A program made the position numbers and the translations under genes. From assembly GCA_028712665.1 (NCBI GenBank), contig JAQTRC010000001.1:62001-126000 (forward strand): 64,000 nt of DNA, in the 5' to 3' direction. A model generated the notes under the pieces. It was given only the letters and a program-made list of their open reading frames with translations, ran no database searches and was not told where the DNA came from. The stretch comes from Desulfuromonadaceae bacterium (GTDB lineage Bacteria > Desulfobacterota > Desulfuromonadia > Geobacterales > Pseudopelobacteraceae). Shown here piece after piece: positions 1 to 10,576 of the stretch (positions are counted from its first letter, which is position 1; each line of letters begins with the position of its first letter).

Positions 1-3000
1 CGCTTACCGGCAGCGGCAGCATCGCTCTCTCAAGCGTGAGTGTCAGCGGCACACTGGATATCAGCGGAACTACCGCCGGCGCGTCGATTACCTCGTTATC
101 TGGCGCCGGCACTGTAACGATGGGGGGCAAGACGCTCACTTTGACGAATGCGGCAGGAACCTTCTCTGGTGTGATCGGCGGTTCGGGGGGGGTGACCTTG
201 TCGGGTGGTACGGAAACTCTCTCGGGCGTAAACACATACACCGGCGCAACCACGATCAGCGCCGGAACCCTGTCGCTTTCTGGCATCGGCAGCATCGCAG
301 TCTCCAGCGGCGTGAGTGATAGCGGTACGCTGAACATAAGCGGAACTACCACCGGCGCGTCGATCACTACGTTAACGGGCGCCGGCACCGTGGCGCTGGG
401 CGCCAAGACGCTCACAGTCGCGAATGCGTCGGGGACGTTCTCTGGTGTGATCGGCGGCACTGGCGGCAGTTTCACATTGTCTGCAGGTGCGGAAACACTT
501 TCGGGCGTAAACAGCTACACCGGCGCAACCACTATCAGCGCCGGGACCCTGACGCTTACCGGCAGCGGCAGTATCGCTCTCTCAAGCGGCGTGAATGATA
601 GCGGCACACTCGATATAAGCGGGGTAACAACCGGTGCGTCGATCATCTCATTATCTGGCGCCGGCGCCGTAGCGCTGGGGAGCAAGACGCTCACTCTTAC
701 GAATGCGGCGGGGACTTTCTCGGGGGTGATCGGCGGCACGGGCGGTCTGACCTTGTCGGGCGGTACGGAAACCCTCTCGGGCATAAACAGCTACACCGGC
801 GCAACCACGATCAGCGGCGGAACGCTCAAGGTCACAGCCAACGATGGCCTGGGAGCTTCCACTGGCGCCACCACGGTTGCCAGCGGAGCTACGTTGGCGC
901 TCGATGGCACTGCAGGCGATATCGCCTACAGCACGGTCGAAGCGATCACTCTAAGCGGCGGCACCCTCAAAAACGTTGCCGGCGCAAACAGCTTCGCCGG
1001 TCCGCTGACAATTGGCACCGGAGGCGGAACGATAAACATCTCGAGCGGATCACTCGGTTTGACCGGAATCGTTGAAGGGAACAGTGGAGGGGGGACTCTT
1101 GCCCTTACCGGGACTGGAACGATCTCCATCGGAAATACGGTTGGAAACACGATGGCGATTGCCGGACTGACTATGGCTGACGGAGTAAAAATGTTCATAA
1201 ATGGCGGCAGCGTGAAAACCACTGGCGCGCAGATCTACCACGATGACGTAACCATCGGCACTGCAAACACGGTGCTGACCACAACCAACAGCAGCGTAAC
1301 CTTTGACAAGAGTGCAACGTTGGCTAAAGACCTGACGGTGACGAGCGGTTCAGGTGCAGTAACGTTCACCGGAGCGGTTGACGGCGCAAGCAATCTTGTT
1401 GTAAACAGCAGCGGGTTAACAACTTTTGCCGGCACAGTAGGCCATACCACACCCCTGGCCTCCGTAACGACCGGATCAGGCACAGCCGGTTCCACAGGCA
1501 TCAACGGTGGCGAGATAAAGACGAATGGAACACAGACGTACAACAACGCGGTCGTTCTCGGCTCCGGCACTGCGCTTGACACCGGTTCCGCTGCGATCAC
1601 CTTCGCCAGTACGTTGAATGGCGGCCAGACCCTCGGCCTGACGGCCGGCACGGGTGACATCTCTTTTACCGGCGCTGTGGGCGGATCAACCCGTCTCGGC
1701 GCGATTACTATCAACAGCGCCCATAACGTAACAGCATCAGACATCAAGGCAACCACTCTGACACAGACAGCCGGCAGCGGCGCCACCAATTTGAACGGTA
1801 CGGTGGACACCAATGCAGTGGGCGGGGTCAGGATCACCGCCAACGGCGTCGTCACGGATAACGGTTCCATAACGACTACCGGAAACGGTACGGTCATGCT
1901 GACTGCAATTAATGCTGGGAGCGATGTGGTAATTAACAACACGGTAAACAGCAGCGGCGCCATCACACTTAATGCCGGTCGCGACGTAACGCTTCTTGCC
2001 GCAGGCAAAATGACAAGCAATGCCGCCGGCAACGCAGTTGTCCTGGCGGCCGGACGCAACTTCGTAAACAACTTCGGTGCATCCGCGATCACACTTACCA
2101 ATAGCGGAAGTAAACGCTGGATGATCTACTCAACAAACCCCGATGCCAACACCTTCGGAAGTCTGGATAGCAGCAACACGGCTGTCTGGAATACCACCTA
2201 TACCGGTACGCCGCCAGGAAGCGTCACCCAGAGTGGGAACCGTTATCTCTTCAGTTACCAACCAACCGCTACAATCACCTCCACAGATGTGAGCAAGAAC
2301 TATGGAACGGACTCCACCGCCCAGGTGGCTGCGGCATACAGCGTAAGCGGTCTTAACCCCGGTTCAACCAACGCATATAACGCCGATTCTACTAGTAGCG
2401 CTTTCAGCGGCATACCAAGTATTACTTCTGCAGGGAGCATAGCAACCGCAAATGTATCGGGTTCGCCTTACCTGATAACTTCCGCAGCAGGCACTCTTTC
2501 CGCACAGAACGGCTATGCATTGGCTTACAGCTCCAGCGGTCATCTGACCGTCGATCCTAAAGTGTTGTTGACCGGCATGCTGATCGGAACGACGTCCAAG
2601 ACCTACGACGGCACCACCAACGCCACGCTTACACCAGCCAATTTCAGCATCAGCGGATTTATGAACGGCGATTCGGCAACAGTCACCAAGATCGCCGGAA
2701 ATTATATCTCGCCCAATGCCGGCAGTGGCATAAATGTCATAACCACGCTCGCAAGCGGTGATTTTACCGCTGGACCGGGAACGCTGCTTGGTAATTATAC
2801 TCTCCCCACCAGCGCTTCCGGACTGATTGGAACCATAAACAAGGCTAACCTGACTATCAGTGCCGCAACCGGCACAAAAACCTACGATGGCTCGTTTGCG
2901 TCAGCGTTAACTCCAATCACCAGCGGTCTTGTATCCGGCGACACCGCCAGCGCCCTTACCCAGGTGTTCGACAGCAAAAACGCGGGGAGCCGCACCCTGT

Positions 3001-4424
3001 GGGTTAACGGCTACACCATTAACGACGGTAACGGAGGAAACAACTATAACATCAGCACAACCACTGCACCAGGGACCATCACCAAGGCGTCCCTGACCAT
3101 CAGCGCCTCAACAGAGACCAAGACATACGATGGTTCTACCTTGTCAGTGATAACTCCGATCGCCAGCGGTCTGGCATCCGGCGACACCGCCAGCGCTCTT
3201 ACCCAGGTGTTCGACAGCAAAAACGCGGGGAGCCGCACCCTGTCGGTCAACGGGTTCACCATTAACGACGGCAACGGCGGAAACAACTATACCGTCACGC
3301 TTGCAACCGCAAACGGCGCGATCGATCCCAGGGCATTGACCGCCACAGTTACCGGTAATGTGACCAAGACATATGACGGGACCTCCGCCGCCACGCCAAC
3401 AGCTGCTAACGTGAGTCTCAGCGGTCTTGTCGGCGACGAATCCATCGGCATCAACCAGAGCAACTGGACATACGCCTCCAAGAATGTCGGAACCGGCATA
3501 ATAGTCAGCACGATATTTGGCGCTAACGACTTCTCTCCAAGCGCCTCAACCTCCTTAAGCAACTATATTCTTCCCACCGTAGCCTCAGGAACAGTGGGCA
3601 CGATCAACAAAGCCCCCCTGACCATAACAGCCGATGACAAGACCAGGGTTTACGGCGATCCCAATCCAGTCTTGAGCGCCAGCTACAACGGTTTTGTCAA
3701 TGGCGAGACGGCGAACCTAGTCTCGGAACTTTTGTTGAGTACTACTGCGACATCCGGCAGCAATGTCGGAAGCTATGCCATTTCCGCTTCCGGCGCGACG
3801 GCCCAAAACTACACAATCAATTTAGTTAATGGCCAATTGCTCGTATCCCCCGCCCAACTAACCATTAAAGCCGATGACAAATCTAAAACCTTCGGGATCG
3901 CCAACCCGACCTTTACAGCCAGTTATAGCGGCTTCAGAAATGACGATACCCCCGGAGTCATTTCCGGACTGCTGCTGAGTACCACCGCCACGGATTCAAG
4001 CCCGGCAAACATCTATCCTATAATCCCGAGCGGAGCGAATGCCCAAAACTACATATTTAACTATCTGGACGGCAAATTGACGATCAGCAACCGACCGCCA
4101 CCGCCACCGCTCCCGCAACCTATGTCGCTGACATTAGTTGACGCCTCCACTACCGATTCAGGCAACTTCCCATCAGGCAAGTCGGTAAATAACCTTGGCC
4201 TCTACATCAGCTCGAATACAGCTAATTTTGGCAACCAACTCATTGCAACCACCAATTTAAATATGGTCACCAGTATCGATAACGCGACTTTTTTTGTGAG
4301 GGGTGCAAAAACAACCGACGGAGGAATCGGTTCAAGCCAGCAGAATGGGTTGAAACGGCAGGATACCCCAACCGACAGTAAACTCAAGGATGAAAACGAA
4401 GATGACACAAAGCTAAAGAAGTGA
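1..4424 (+). CDS. Large repetitive surface adhesin / filamentous-haemagglutinin-like protein, 5' end outside the window
   Basis: The reading frame is open to the window edge (codons from nt 3: LTGSGSIALSS...). It has repeated GTLDISG...TFSGVIGG.GG..LSGG.ETLSGVN.YTGATTISAGTL units (autotransporter-associated beta-strand repeats), then several KTYDG/ADDK..YGD..P units (YDG/MBG-type), and a PPPPPLPQP tail. Confidence 0.85.
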   Translation, partial: LTGSGSIALSSVSVSGTLDISGTTAGASITSLSGAGTVTMGGKTLTLTNAAGTFSGVIGGSGGVTLSGGTETLSGVNTYTGATTISAGTLSLSGIGSIAVSSGVSDSGTLNISGTTTGASITTLTGAGTVALGAKTLTVANASGTFSGVIGGTGGSFTLSAGAETLSGVNSYTGATTISAGTLTLTGSGSIALSSGVNDSGTLDISGVTTGASIISLSGAGAVALGSKTLTLTNAAGTFSGVIGGTGGLTLSGGTETLSGINSYTGATTISGGTLKVTANDGLGASTGATTVASGATLALDGTAGDIAYSTVEAITLSGGTLKNVAGANSFAGPLTIGTGGGTINISSGSLGLTGIVEGNSGGGTLALTGTGTISIGNTVGNTMAIAGLTMADGVKMFINGGSVKTTGAQIYHDDVTIGTANTVLTTTNSSVTFDKSATLAKDLTVTSGSGAVTFTGAVDGASNLVVNSSGLTTFAGTVGHTTPLASVTTGSGTAGSTGINGGEIKTNGTQTYNNAVVLGSGTALDTGSAAITFASTLNGGQTLGLTAGTGDISFTGAVGGSTRLGAITINSAHNVTASDIKATTLTQTAGSGATNLNGTVDTNAVGGVRITANGVVTDNGSITTTGNGTVMLTAINAGSDVVINNTVNSSGAITLNAGRDVTLLAAGKMTSNAAGNAVVLAAGRNFVNNFGASAITLTNSGSKRWMIYSTNPDANTFGSLDSSNTAVWNTTYTGTPPGSVTQSGNRYLFSYQPTATITSTDVSKNYGTDSTAQVAAAYSVSGLNPGSTNAYNADSTSSAFSGIPSITSAGSIATANVSGSPYLITSAAGTLSAQNGYALAYSSSGHLTVDPKVLLTGMLIGTTSKTYDGTTNATLTPANFSISGFMNGDSATVTKIAGNYISPNAGSGINVITTLASGDFTAGPGTLLGNYTLPTSASGLIGTINKANLTISAATGTKTYDGSFASALTPITSGLVSGDTASALTQVFDSKNAGSRTLWVNGYTINDGNGGNNYNISTTTAPGTITKASLTISASTETKTYDGSTLSVITPIASGLASGDTASALTQVFDSKNAGSRTLSVNGFTINDGNGGNNYTVTLATANGAIDPRALTATVTGNVTKTYDGTSAATPTAANVSLSGLVGDESIGINQSNWTYASKNVGTGIIVSTIFGANDFSPSASTSLSNYILPTVASGTVGTINKAPLTITADDKTRVYGDPNPVLSASYNGFVNGETANLVSELLLSTTATSGSNVGSYAISASGATAQNYTINLVNGQLLVSPAQLTIKADDKSKTFGIANPTFTASYSGFRNDDTPGVISGLLLSTTATDSSPANIYPIIPSGANAQNYIFNYLDGKLTISNRPPPPPLPQPMSLTLVDASTTDSGNFPSGKSVNNLGLYISSNTANFGNQLIATTNLNMVTSIDNATFFVRGAKTTDGGIGSSQQNGLKRQDTPTDSKLKDENEDDTKLKK
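48..830 (+). repeat. Three tandem intragenic repeats of about 276-279 bp (beta-strand repeat units)
   Basis: GGCACACTGGATATCAGCGG-like unit starts at about 48, 324 and 603; translated units are about 92-93 aa and near-identical. Confidence 0.85.
2850..3310 (+). repeat. Tandem 243-bp intragenic duplication (81-aa YDG-type domain)
   Basis: CTTACCCAGGTGTTCGACAGCAAAAACGCGGGGAGCCGCACCCTGT occurs identically in both copies (about 2955 and 3198); protein ...SGDTASALTQVFDSKNAGSRTL.VNG.TINDGNGGNNY occurs twice. Confidence 0.85.
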
Positions 4425-4431
4425 AGCCGTG

Positions 4432-4599
4432 ATGTTTTTGGCTTCTCCTGACAATGTTCGCCTTGCCGTATATCGATCAACAACTATTGGTCCGAACTTT
4501 TTAGAAATCTCTATTGACCTGCTTGGCCGACAGTGTTATGTTGCCTTACCTGATAAACAAGATGACTCTGTTAACGTAATATTTTCTGAATTAACTTAA
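4432..4599 (+). CDS. Short hypothetical ORF (55 aa) directly downstream of the adhesin
   Basis: ATG at 4432, TAA at 4597-4599: MFLASPDNVRLAVYRSTTIGPNFLEISIDLLGRQCYVALPDKQDDSVNVIFSELT. It is absent from the supplied ORF track, which lists nothing shorter than 60 aa. The upstream Shine-Dalgarno sequence is weak. Confidence 0.35.
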   Translation: MFLASPDNVRLAVYRSTTIGPNFLEISIDLLGRQCYVALPDKQDDSVNVIFSELT

Positions 4600-4610
4600 G
4601 AAAATATTAC
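4576..4610. promoter_or_regulatory. Perfect 12-bp AT-rich inverted repeat between the adhesin and the pyr leader
   Basis: GTAATATTTTCT (4576-4587) / AGAAAATATTAC (4599-4610). Confidence 0.6.
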
Positions 4611-4630
4611 TAACATGCCGATGAAATTGC

Positions 4631-4662
4631 CCTTTTAATTTAGTCCGTGAGGCTAGCAAAGG
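4631..4662 (+). promoter_or_regulatory. PyrR-binding anti-antiterminator-like RNA element
   Basis: CCTTTTAATTTAGTCCGTGAGGCTAGCAAAGG: CCTTT/AAAGG and TAG/CTA pairings around UCC-GUGA-GG, close to the PyrR consensus ARUCCNGNGAGGYU but with one loop nucleotide fewer. It lies upstream of a terminator and pyrR. Confidence 0.75.
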
Positions 4663-4697
4663 TGACACAATGACGAGAACTAAACCATCAAAACCAG

Positions 4698-5290
<593 letters not shown>

Positions 5291-5305
5291 GGAGGGGTGA
5301 ACAGT

Positions 5306-6241
5306 ATGGCCGAGTTCAAGCAAAAGCACATCATTGCCCTGAGGGATCTGTCAAAAGAGGAAATCGAGCTTCTGCTCTCCACCGCCGAGAGCATGCGCGA
5401 GGTAAACAGCCGCGATATCAAGAAGGTTCCCACGCTCCGCGGCAAAACCATCATCAACCTGTTCTACGAAGCTTCAACACGAACACGAACCTCATTCGAA
5501 ATTGCGGGCAAGCGGCTGTCGGCTGATACGGTTAATATCACGACCTCTTCCAGTTCGACTACCAAGGGTGAGACTCTGGCCGACACGGCCCTGAATCTGC
5601 TGGCAATGAAGCCGGACATAATCGTCATGCGCCATGCGGTATCAGGATCGCATTACTTTCTTGCCGACAAAGTTAACTGTTCAATTATCAATGCCGGTGA
5701 CGGCGCCCACGAACACCCCTCGCAGGGGCTGCTGGACATGCTGACCATGAAGGATCACTTTGGACGTCTCGATGGCTTGAAGGTCGCCATAGTCGGCGAT
5801 ATTACCCACAGCCGTGTAGCCCGCTCGAATATACAGGGTTTGACAAAGCTCGGCTCCTCAGTATTTGTGGCCGGTCCCCCCACAATGATGCCTCCTTGTG
5901 TGGAAAAACTTGGTAATGTCACGGTCTGTGCAAATATGAAAGAAGCAATACAGGATGCTGATGTTGTAATGATGTTGCGCATACAGCAGGAGCGTCAAGG
6001 AAAGACCCTTATGCCGAATACCCGCGAATATTCCCGCTATTTTGGCCTTAATCCTCTGAACGTAAAGCTTGCCAAACCTAATGCCATTGTAATGCATCCA
6101 GGCCCGATCAACCGGGGGGTAGAGATGTCATCTTACGTGGTTGATGGTGAACAATCATGGATATTGAAACAGGTGGAGAATGGTGTGGCAGTGCGTATGT
6201 CTATGCTTTATCATGTCTGCGGCGGAGAGGTGACCATATGA
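5306..6241 (+). CDS. pyrB: Aspartate carbamoyltransferase catalytic subunit
   Basis: [32 protein letters not shown] 5306 preferred (GGGAGGGG upstream) over the track's GTG 5297. Confidence 0.97.
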   Translation: MAEFKQKHIIALRDLSKEEIELLLSTAESMREVNSRDIKKVPTLRGKTIINLFYEASTRTRTSFEIAGKRLSADTVNITTSSSSTTKGETLADTALNLLAMKPDIIVMRHAVSGSHYFLADKVNCSIINAGDGAHEHPSQGLLDMLTMKDHFGRLDGLKVAIVGDITHSRVARSNIQGLTKLGSSVFVAGPPTMMPPCVEKLGNVTVCANMKEAIQDADVVMMLRIQQERQGKTLMPNTREYSRYFGLNPLNVKLAKPNAIVMHPGPINRGVEMSSYVVDGEQSWILKQVENGVAVRMSMLYHVCGGEVTI

Positions 6242-7515
6242 ATCTGTTGATTAAAGGGGGCCGGGTAATCGACCCGAGCCAGAACATGGATGAAATATTT
6301 GATCTGCTGGTGGAAAACGGATTGGTAAAGGAGATCGGCAAAGGGCTGACTTCACCACCGGGTGTGAAAATAATCGAAGCTTCAGGCAAATTTGTAGTGC
6401 CTGGACTGATCGACATGCATGTCCATCTGCGCGATCCTGGCCTGGAGTACAAAGAGGACATCATCAGCGGCACAAAGGCCGCTGCGGCGGGTGGATTCAC
6501 ATCGGTCTGCTGCATGCCGAACACAAAGCCGGCGATAGACAACAAGGCTGTGGCCAGCTACATCATCAACAAGGCCAGGGAAGAGGGATTCTGTAACGTA
6601 TTCCCTATAGGATCAATAACTTATGGCCTCTCCGGAGAGCGCATGTCCGAGATGGGGGAGCTTAAGGAGGCCGGATGTGTTGCTGTCTCGGACGATGGCA
6701 GGCCGGTTGTCAATCCGGAGCTTATGATGCGTTCCTTGCAGTATGCGAACGGAATGGGGATAATGGTGATTTCACACGCGGAAGAACTGGCTCTGGTCGG
6801 CCAGGGGGTGATCAACGAAGGATATACCTCGACTGAGTTGGGACTCAAGGGAATCCCCCGCGTTGCCGAGGATATTGCGACCGTTCGCGACATCATGCTT
6901 GCAGAATACACCAATGCGCCGATTCACATCGCTCATGTTTCAACAAAAGGCTCCGTCCGGATAATCCGTGAGGCCAAAGCCCGCGGTGTCAAGGTTACCT
7001 GCGAGACGGCCCCCCACTACTTCACCCTGACTGACGATGCGGTGCGCGGCTATAATACCAATGCCAAGATGAACCCGCCGCTCAGGGAGGCAGAAGACGT
7101 GGCCGCTATCAGGGAGGGACTCAAAAACGGGACCATTGATGCGATCGCAACCGACCATGCTCCCCATCATCTGGACGAGAAAGATATGGAGTTCAACGAG
7201 GCGATGAACGGTATTATCGGCCTGGAAACTTCCCTTCCGTTATCACTTAAACTGGTGGAAGATGGCGTGTTGACAATTAATCAACTGATCGAGAAAATGT
7301 CATATAACCCTTCGAATATACTGGAACTTGAGCGCGGATCGTTAATGGTCGGCTCAGTTGCGGACATCACCGTTATCGATCCTGCCGCCGAATGGACTGT
7401 AGAAAAGGAGAAACTGGCCAGCAAGTCAAAGAATTCGCCGTTTCTGGGATGGAAAATGAAGGGTGTTGCAGCGACAACTATTCTGGCTGGGACGATTGTT
7501 CAGACAAAAGCATAG
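6238..7515 (+). CDS. pyrC: Dihydroorotase
   Basis: [28 protein letters not shown] 6238 overlaps the pyrB stop (ATGA). The track start at 6157 is over-extended. Confidence 0.96.
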   Translation: MNLLIKGGRVIDPSQNMDEIFDLLVENGLVKEIGKGLTSPPGVKIIEASGKFVVPGLIDMHVHLRDPGLEYKEDIISGTKAAAAGGFTSVCCMPNTKPAIDNKAVASYIINKAREEGFCNVFPIGSITYGLSGERMSEMGELKEAGCVAVSDDGRPVVNPELMMRSLQYANGMGIMVISHAEELALVGQGVINEGYTSTELGLKGIPRVAEDIATVRDIMLAEYTNAPIHIAHVSTKGSVRIIREAKARGVKVTCETAPHYFTLTDDAVRGYNTNAKMNPPLREAEDVAAIREGLKNGTIDAIATDHAPHHLDEKDMEFNEAMNGIIGLETSLPLSLKLVEDGVLTINQLIEKMSYNPSNILELERGSLMVGSVADITVIDPAAEWTVEKEKLASKSKNSPFLGWKMKGVAATTILAGTIVQTKA

Positions 7516-7539
7516 AACATACGAATCGGAGTTAAACAG

Positions 7540-8667
7540 ATGAAAGCAATCCTTGCACTAGCCGATGGGCGCATCTTTGAAGGAAAATCGTTTGGCGCCG
7601 GCGGCGAGTCTTCCGGAGAGGTGGTCTTCAACACCGCAATGTCAGGCTATCAGGAGGTTCTTACCGACCCTTCCTACAAGGGGCAGATGGTCACAATGAC
7701 CTACACCCAGATAGGCAATACCGGCATCAATCCCGAGGATATCGAGAGTCGCGGTCTCTTTCTCTCCGGTTTCATCGTCAAGGAGTATCTGGACTGTTAC
7801 TCCAACTGGCGCGCCACCATGAGTCTCGGTTCCTATCTGAAGGAGAATGGCGTTGTCGGCATCCAGGGGATCGATACGCGCGCCCTGACGCGTCATCTGC
7901 GCGACAGAGGAGCCCAGAACGGGATTATATCCACCATCGATCTGGATCATTCCGGCTTGATCGCCAAGGCCAGGGCGGTTCCCAACATGGCCGGTCTCGA
8001 CCTCGTCTCCGGCGTATCCTGTGATAAACCGTATCATTGGACCGAAGGGGTGTGGGATCTCGAAGGGGGGTATCCCAAAATTGATGCCGCCCCCCTGAAG
8101 TACAAGGTGGTGGCGTACGATTTCGGCATCAAGTACAACATTCTGCGCTGCCTGGCGGATGCCGGCTGTGATGTGACGGTAGTGCCGGCATCCTTTCCTG
8201 CAGAAGAAGCAATGGCCATGAATCCGGACGGGATCTTTCTCAGTAACGGTCCTGGTGATCCGGAACCGCTGATAGAGGTGCAAAGGGAGATAAGAAAGTT
8301 TGTCGGCAAAAAGCCGATATTCGGCATCTGTCTGGGGCATCAACTGCTGGGGCTGGCTTTGGGGGGGAGGACCATGAAGCTGCCGTTCGGCAATCATGGT
8401 TCCAATCTGCCCGTTATGGATATGCTGACGCGCAAGGTGGAAATCACCGCCCAGAACCACGGTTTTGCCGTGGACCTCGATTCTCTGGGCGATGCAGCCT
8501 GCCTGGGGCATGAGAACCTGAATGATAAAACCGTGGAAGGTATCAGCCACTGCAATCTGCCTGTTTTTTCGGTTCAGCACCATCCTGAGGCGTCGCCGGG
8601 GCCACACGATTCGCAGTACCTGTTTGGAAGGTTTGTTGAAATGATGGAAAAACATAAAAGGCAATAG
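7540..8667 (+). CDS. carA: Carbamoyl-phosphate synthase small subunit
   Basis: Class I glutamine amidotransferase: FGICLGHQLLGLALGG, VQHHPEASPGPHDS. Confidence 0.97.
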   Translation: MKAILALADGRIFEGKSFGAGGESSGEVVFNTAMSGYQEVLTDPSYKGQMVTMTYTQIGNTGINPEDIESRGLFLSGFIVKEYLDCYSNWRATMSLGSYLKENGVVGIQGIDTRALTRHLRDRGAQNGIISTIDLDHSGLIAKARAVPNMAGLDLVSGVSCDKPYHWTEGVWDLEGGYPKIDAAPLKYKVVAYDFGIKYNILRCLADAGCDVTVVPASFPAEEAMAMNPDGIFLSNGPGDPEPLIEVQREIRKFVGKKPIFGICLGHQLLGLALGGRTMKLPFGNHGSNLPVMDMLTRKVEITAQNHGFAVDLDSLGDAACLGHENLNDKTVEGISHCNLPVFSVQHHPEASPGPHDSQYLFGRFVEMMEKHKRQ

Positions 8668-8668
8668 A

Positions 8669-8790
8669 ACGGGGAAGATGCGGATTGAACGGATTTTTTA
8701 CATGCAGTTTTTGTTTCGGTTTAATCTGCGTAAATCCGCTTAAATCCATCCAGAGGGCCAAAAAGATTTGATCCGCGTTCCATTAAGGTT
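8669..8790. repeat. Intergenic palindromic (REP/BIME-like) element
   Basis: GATGCGGATTGAACGGATTTTTT faces AATCTGCGTAAATCCGCTTAAATCCATC and GATTTGATCCGCGTTCC in inverted orientation; composed of ATCCG-type half-sites. Confidence 0.5.
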
Positions 8791-8802
8791 TTTAAGGTTT
8801 AG

Positions 8803-9705
8803 ATGATGTATTTAGATCTTTATCAATCCGGTGAGCTGCTCAAGCGTATCCGTGCGGCCTACCGGCGCATGAAGGCCTGCGACCTCTGCCCCCACGATTG
8901 TGGCGTCAATCGTTTGAAGGATGAACGGGGCATCTGCGGCGCAGGATTGAAACCGAAGATCGCATCGGCCAGTGTCCACACAGGTGAAGAGCCTCCCATC
9001 TCCGGTTCGCGCGGTTCGGGGACGATATTTTTCACCGGCTGCAGCTTGAAATGCCGTTTTTGCCAGAACTTTCCGATCAGCCAGTTGCTAAATGGTGAAA
9101 TGATTACGACAACGGCACTTGCCGAGCGGATGCTCAGGTTGCAGAAACAGGGTGTGCACAACATCAACCTTGTCACCCCGACACATTTCCTGCCCCAGAT
9201 CCTGGCGGCGCTCTGGCTGGCGATTCCACGGGGTTTTCATCTCCCCATAGTCTGGAATTCCAGCGGATACGAAAAGGTTGATGCAGTCCGGTTTCTTGAC
9301 GGCATTGTGGCGATCTACCTGCCGGACATGAAATATGCGGACGATGAAACATCCTTCCGGCTTTCATCGGCTCCCGGTTACTGTGAGATCAACCGCTCTG
9401 CGGTAATTGAGATGTTGCGACAGGTGGGGCATCTTCAGCTCGATAACGACGATCTGGCAGTCAAGGGTCTGATTATTCGTCATTTGGTTCTGCCGAAGAG
9501 GTTGGCCGGCACGCGGCAAACCCTGGCATGGATCGCAGCTAATCTGGGAACAGAAACCAATATATCGTTGATGCGCCAGTACTTTCCTGCGTATCTGGCC
9601 CTTGAGACCGCGGATATCGACCGCAAGATCGCCGAAGAAGAGTATGATGACGCGGCGGAGTTGCTGGAAGAGTTTAATTTGCAGAACGGTTGGGTTCAGG
9701 ATTGA
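8803..9705 (+). CDS. Radical SAM protein, pyruvate formate-lyase activating enzyme-like (PflX/COG1313-type)
   Basis: FTGCSLKCRFCQN (CxxxCxxC); N-terminal CDLCPHDCGVNR....GICGAG. Confidence 0.88.
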   Translation: MMYLDLYQSGELLKRIRAAYRRMKACDLCPHDCGVNRLKDERGICGAGLKPKIASASVHTGEEPPISGSRGSGTIFFTGCSLKCRFCQNFPISQLLNGEMITTTALAERMLRLQKQGVHNINLVTPTHFLPQILAALWLAIPRGFHLPIVWNSSGYEKVDAVRFLDGIVAIYLPDMKYADDETSFRLSSAPGYCEINRSAVIEMLRQVGHLQLDNDDLAVKGLIIRHLVLPKRLAGTRQTLAWIAANLGTETNISLMRQYFPAYLALETADIDRKIAEEEYDDAAELLEEFNLQNGWVQD

Positions 9706-9744
9706 GAACGGATCGGTAGAGATTTCCGGAAAGGGAATAGAAAA

Positions 9745-10215
9745 ATGTCGTCTGACGGTACTGAGCTGCTGGATGTATGTGGCCGCATAGAAAAATTGAC
9801 TTCGGAACTCTACTACTATTTCAGCGAACTGTACCGGGATATGCCCGATCTCTCACGGCTATGGATACAGACAGCCCAGGAAGAAGAGAATCATATGTTC
9901 CAGTTCCAGATGGCGGCCAGGTTGAGCAAAAGTGCGCCGTTTACCACTGTTGTCAGCATGACGCATGTCCAGCAGGCGTTTGATACGATTATCGGCGTGC
10001 TTGAACGGGTCAGGAATAATCCCCCCACATGGTACAACGCCCTCAAGCTTGCCATCGAGCTGGAGGAGAGAATGTCCCGTTTCCACACCAACAGTGCTTT
10101 GGTCTTTGATGACGATACGTTCAATTCATTGTATCAAGCCATGATGAAACATGACCAGGACCATATCCAGGCGTTGTCACGGTATCTGGAGATGCCGACC
10201 GACAAGGGGGTCTGA
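9745..10215 (+). CDS. Ferritin-like / rubrerythrin-family domain protein
   Basis: Helical ferritin-like pattern with carboxylates: AQEEENHMFQFQ, ELEERMSRFH, KHDQDHIQAL. Confidence 0.7.
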   Translation: MSSDGTELLDVCGRIEKLTSELYYYFSELYRDMPDLSRLWIQTAQEEENHMFQFQMAARLSKSAPFTTVVSMTHVQQAFDTIIGVLERVRNNPPTWYNALKLAIELEERMSRFHTNSALVFDDDTFNSLYQAMMKHDQDHIQALSRYLEMPTDKGV

Positions 10216-10223
10216 AACGGGGG

Positions 10224-10553
10224 ATGAGAACTATCGGCCTGCTGATACTTTCGAATGTCTTCATGACCTTCGCCTGGTATGCCCACCTCAAAAACCTGAA
10301 TAACCGGCATTGGTTCATTGCCGTGCTGGTCTCATGGGGAATAGCATTTTTCGAGTATCTTCTGCAGGTGCCGGCCAACAGGATTGGCTATTCCGGAAGT
10401 TTCTCTCTCGCCCAGCTTAAGATCACCCAGGAGGTGATCACACTTTGCGTATTTGTCCCCTTTGCGCTCTTCTACATGGGGACGGGTTTGACATGGAATT
10501 ACCTCTGGGCCGGCTGCTGTCTGGCCGGAGCAGTTTTCTTTATTTTTAGATAA
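10224..10553 (+). CDS. DMT-type small membrane protein, DUF486 family
   Basis: FMTFAWYAHLKN, SWGIAFFEYLLQVPANRIGY.. and hydrophobic segments typical of DUF486. Confidence 0.82.
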   Translation: MRTIGLLILSNVFMTFAWYAHLKNLNNRHWFIAVLVSWGIAFFEYLLQVPANRIGYSGSFSLAQLKITQEVITLCVFVPFALFYMGTGLTWNYLWAGCCLAGAVFFIFR

Positions 10554-10576
10554 ATTTACCAAGGAGTTTATATTAA

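Noticed and set aside
48-830. Regular repeats considered as a CRISPR array
   Set aside because: The units are 276-279 bp, in frame and coding; there are no 25-40 bp repeats with unique spacers and no cas genes in the window.
1235-2101. 288-aa minus-strand ORF within the adhesin gene
   Set aside because: Low-complexity Val/Ala/Pro-rich translation mirrors the repetitive adhesin on the plus strand; no start-site or domain support.
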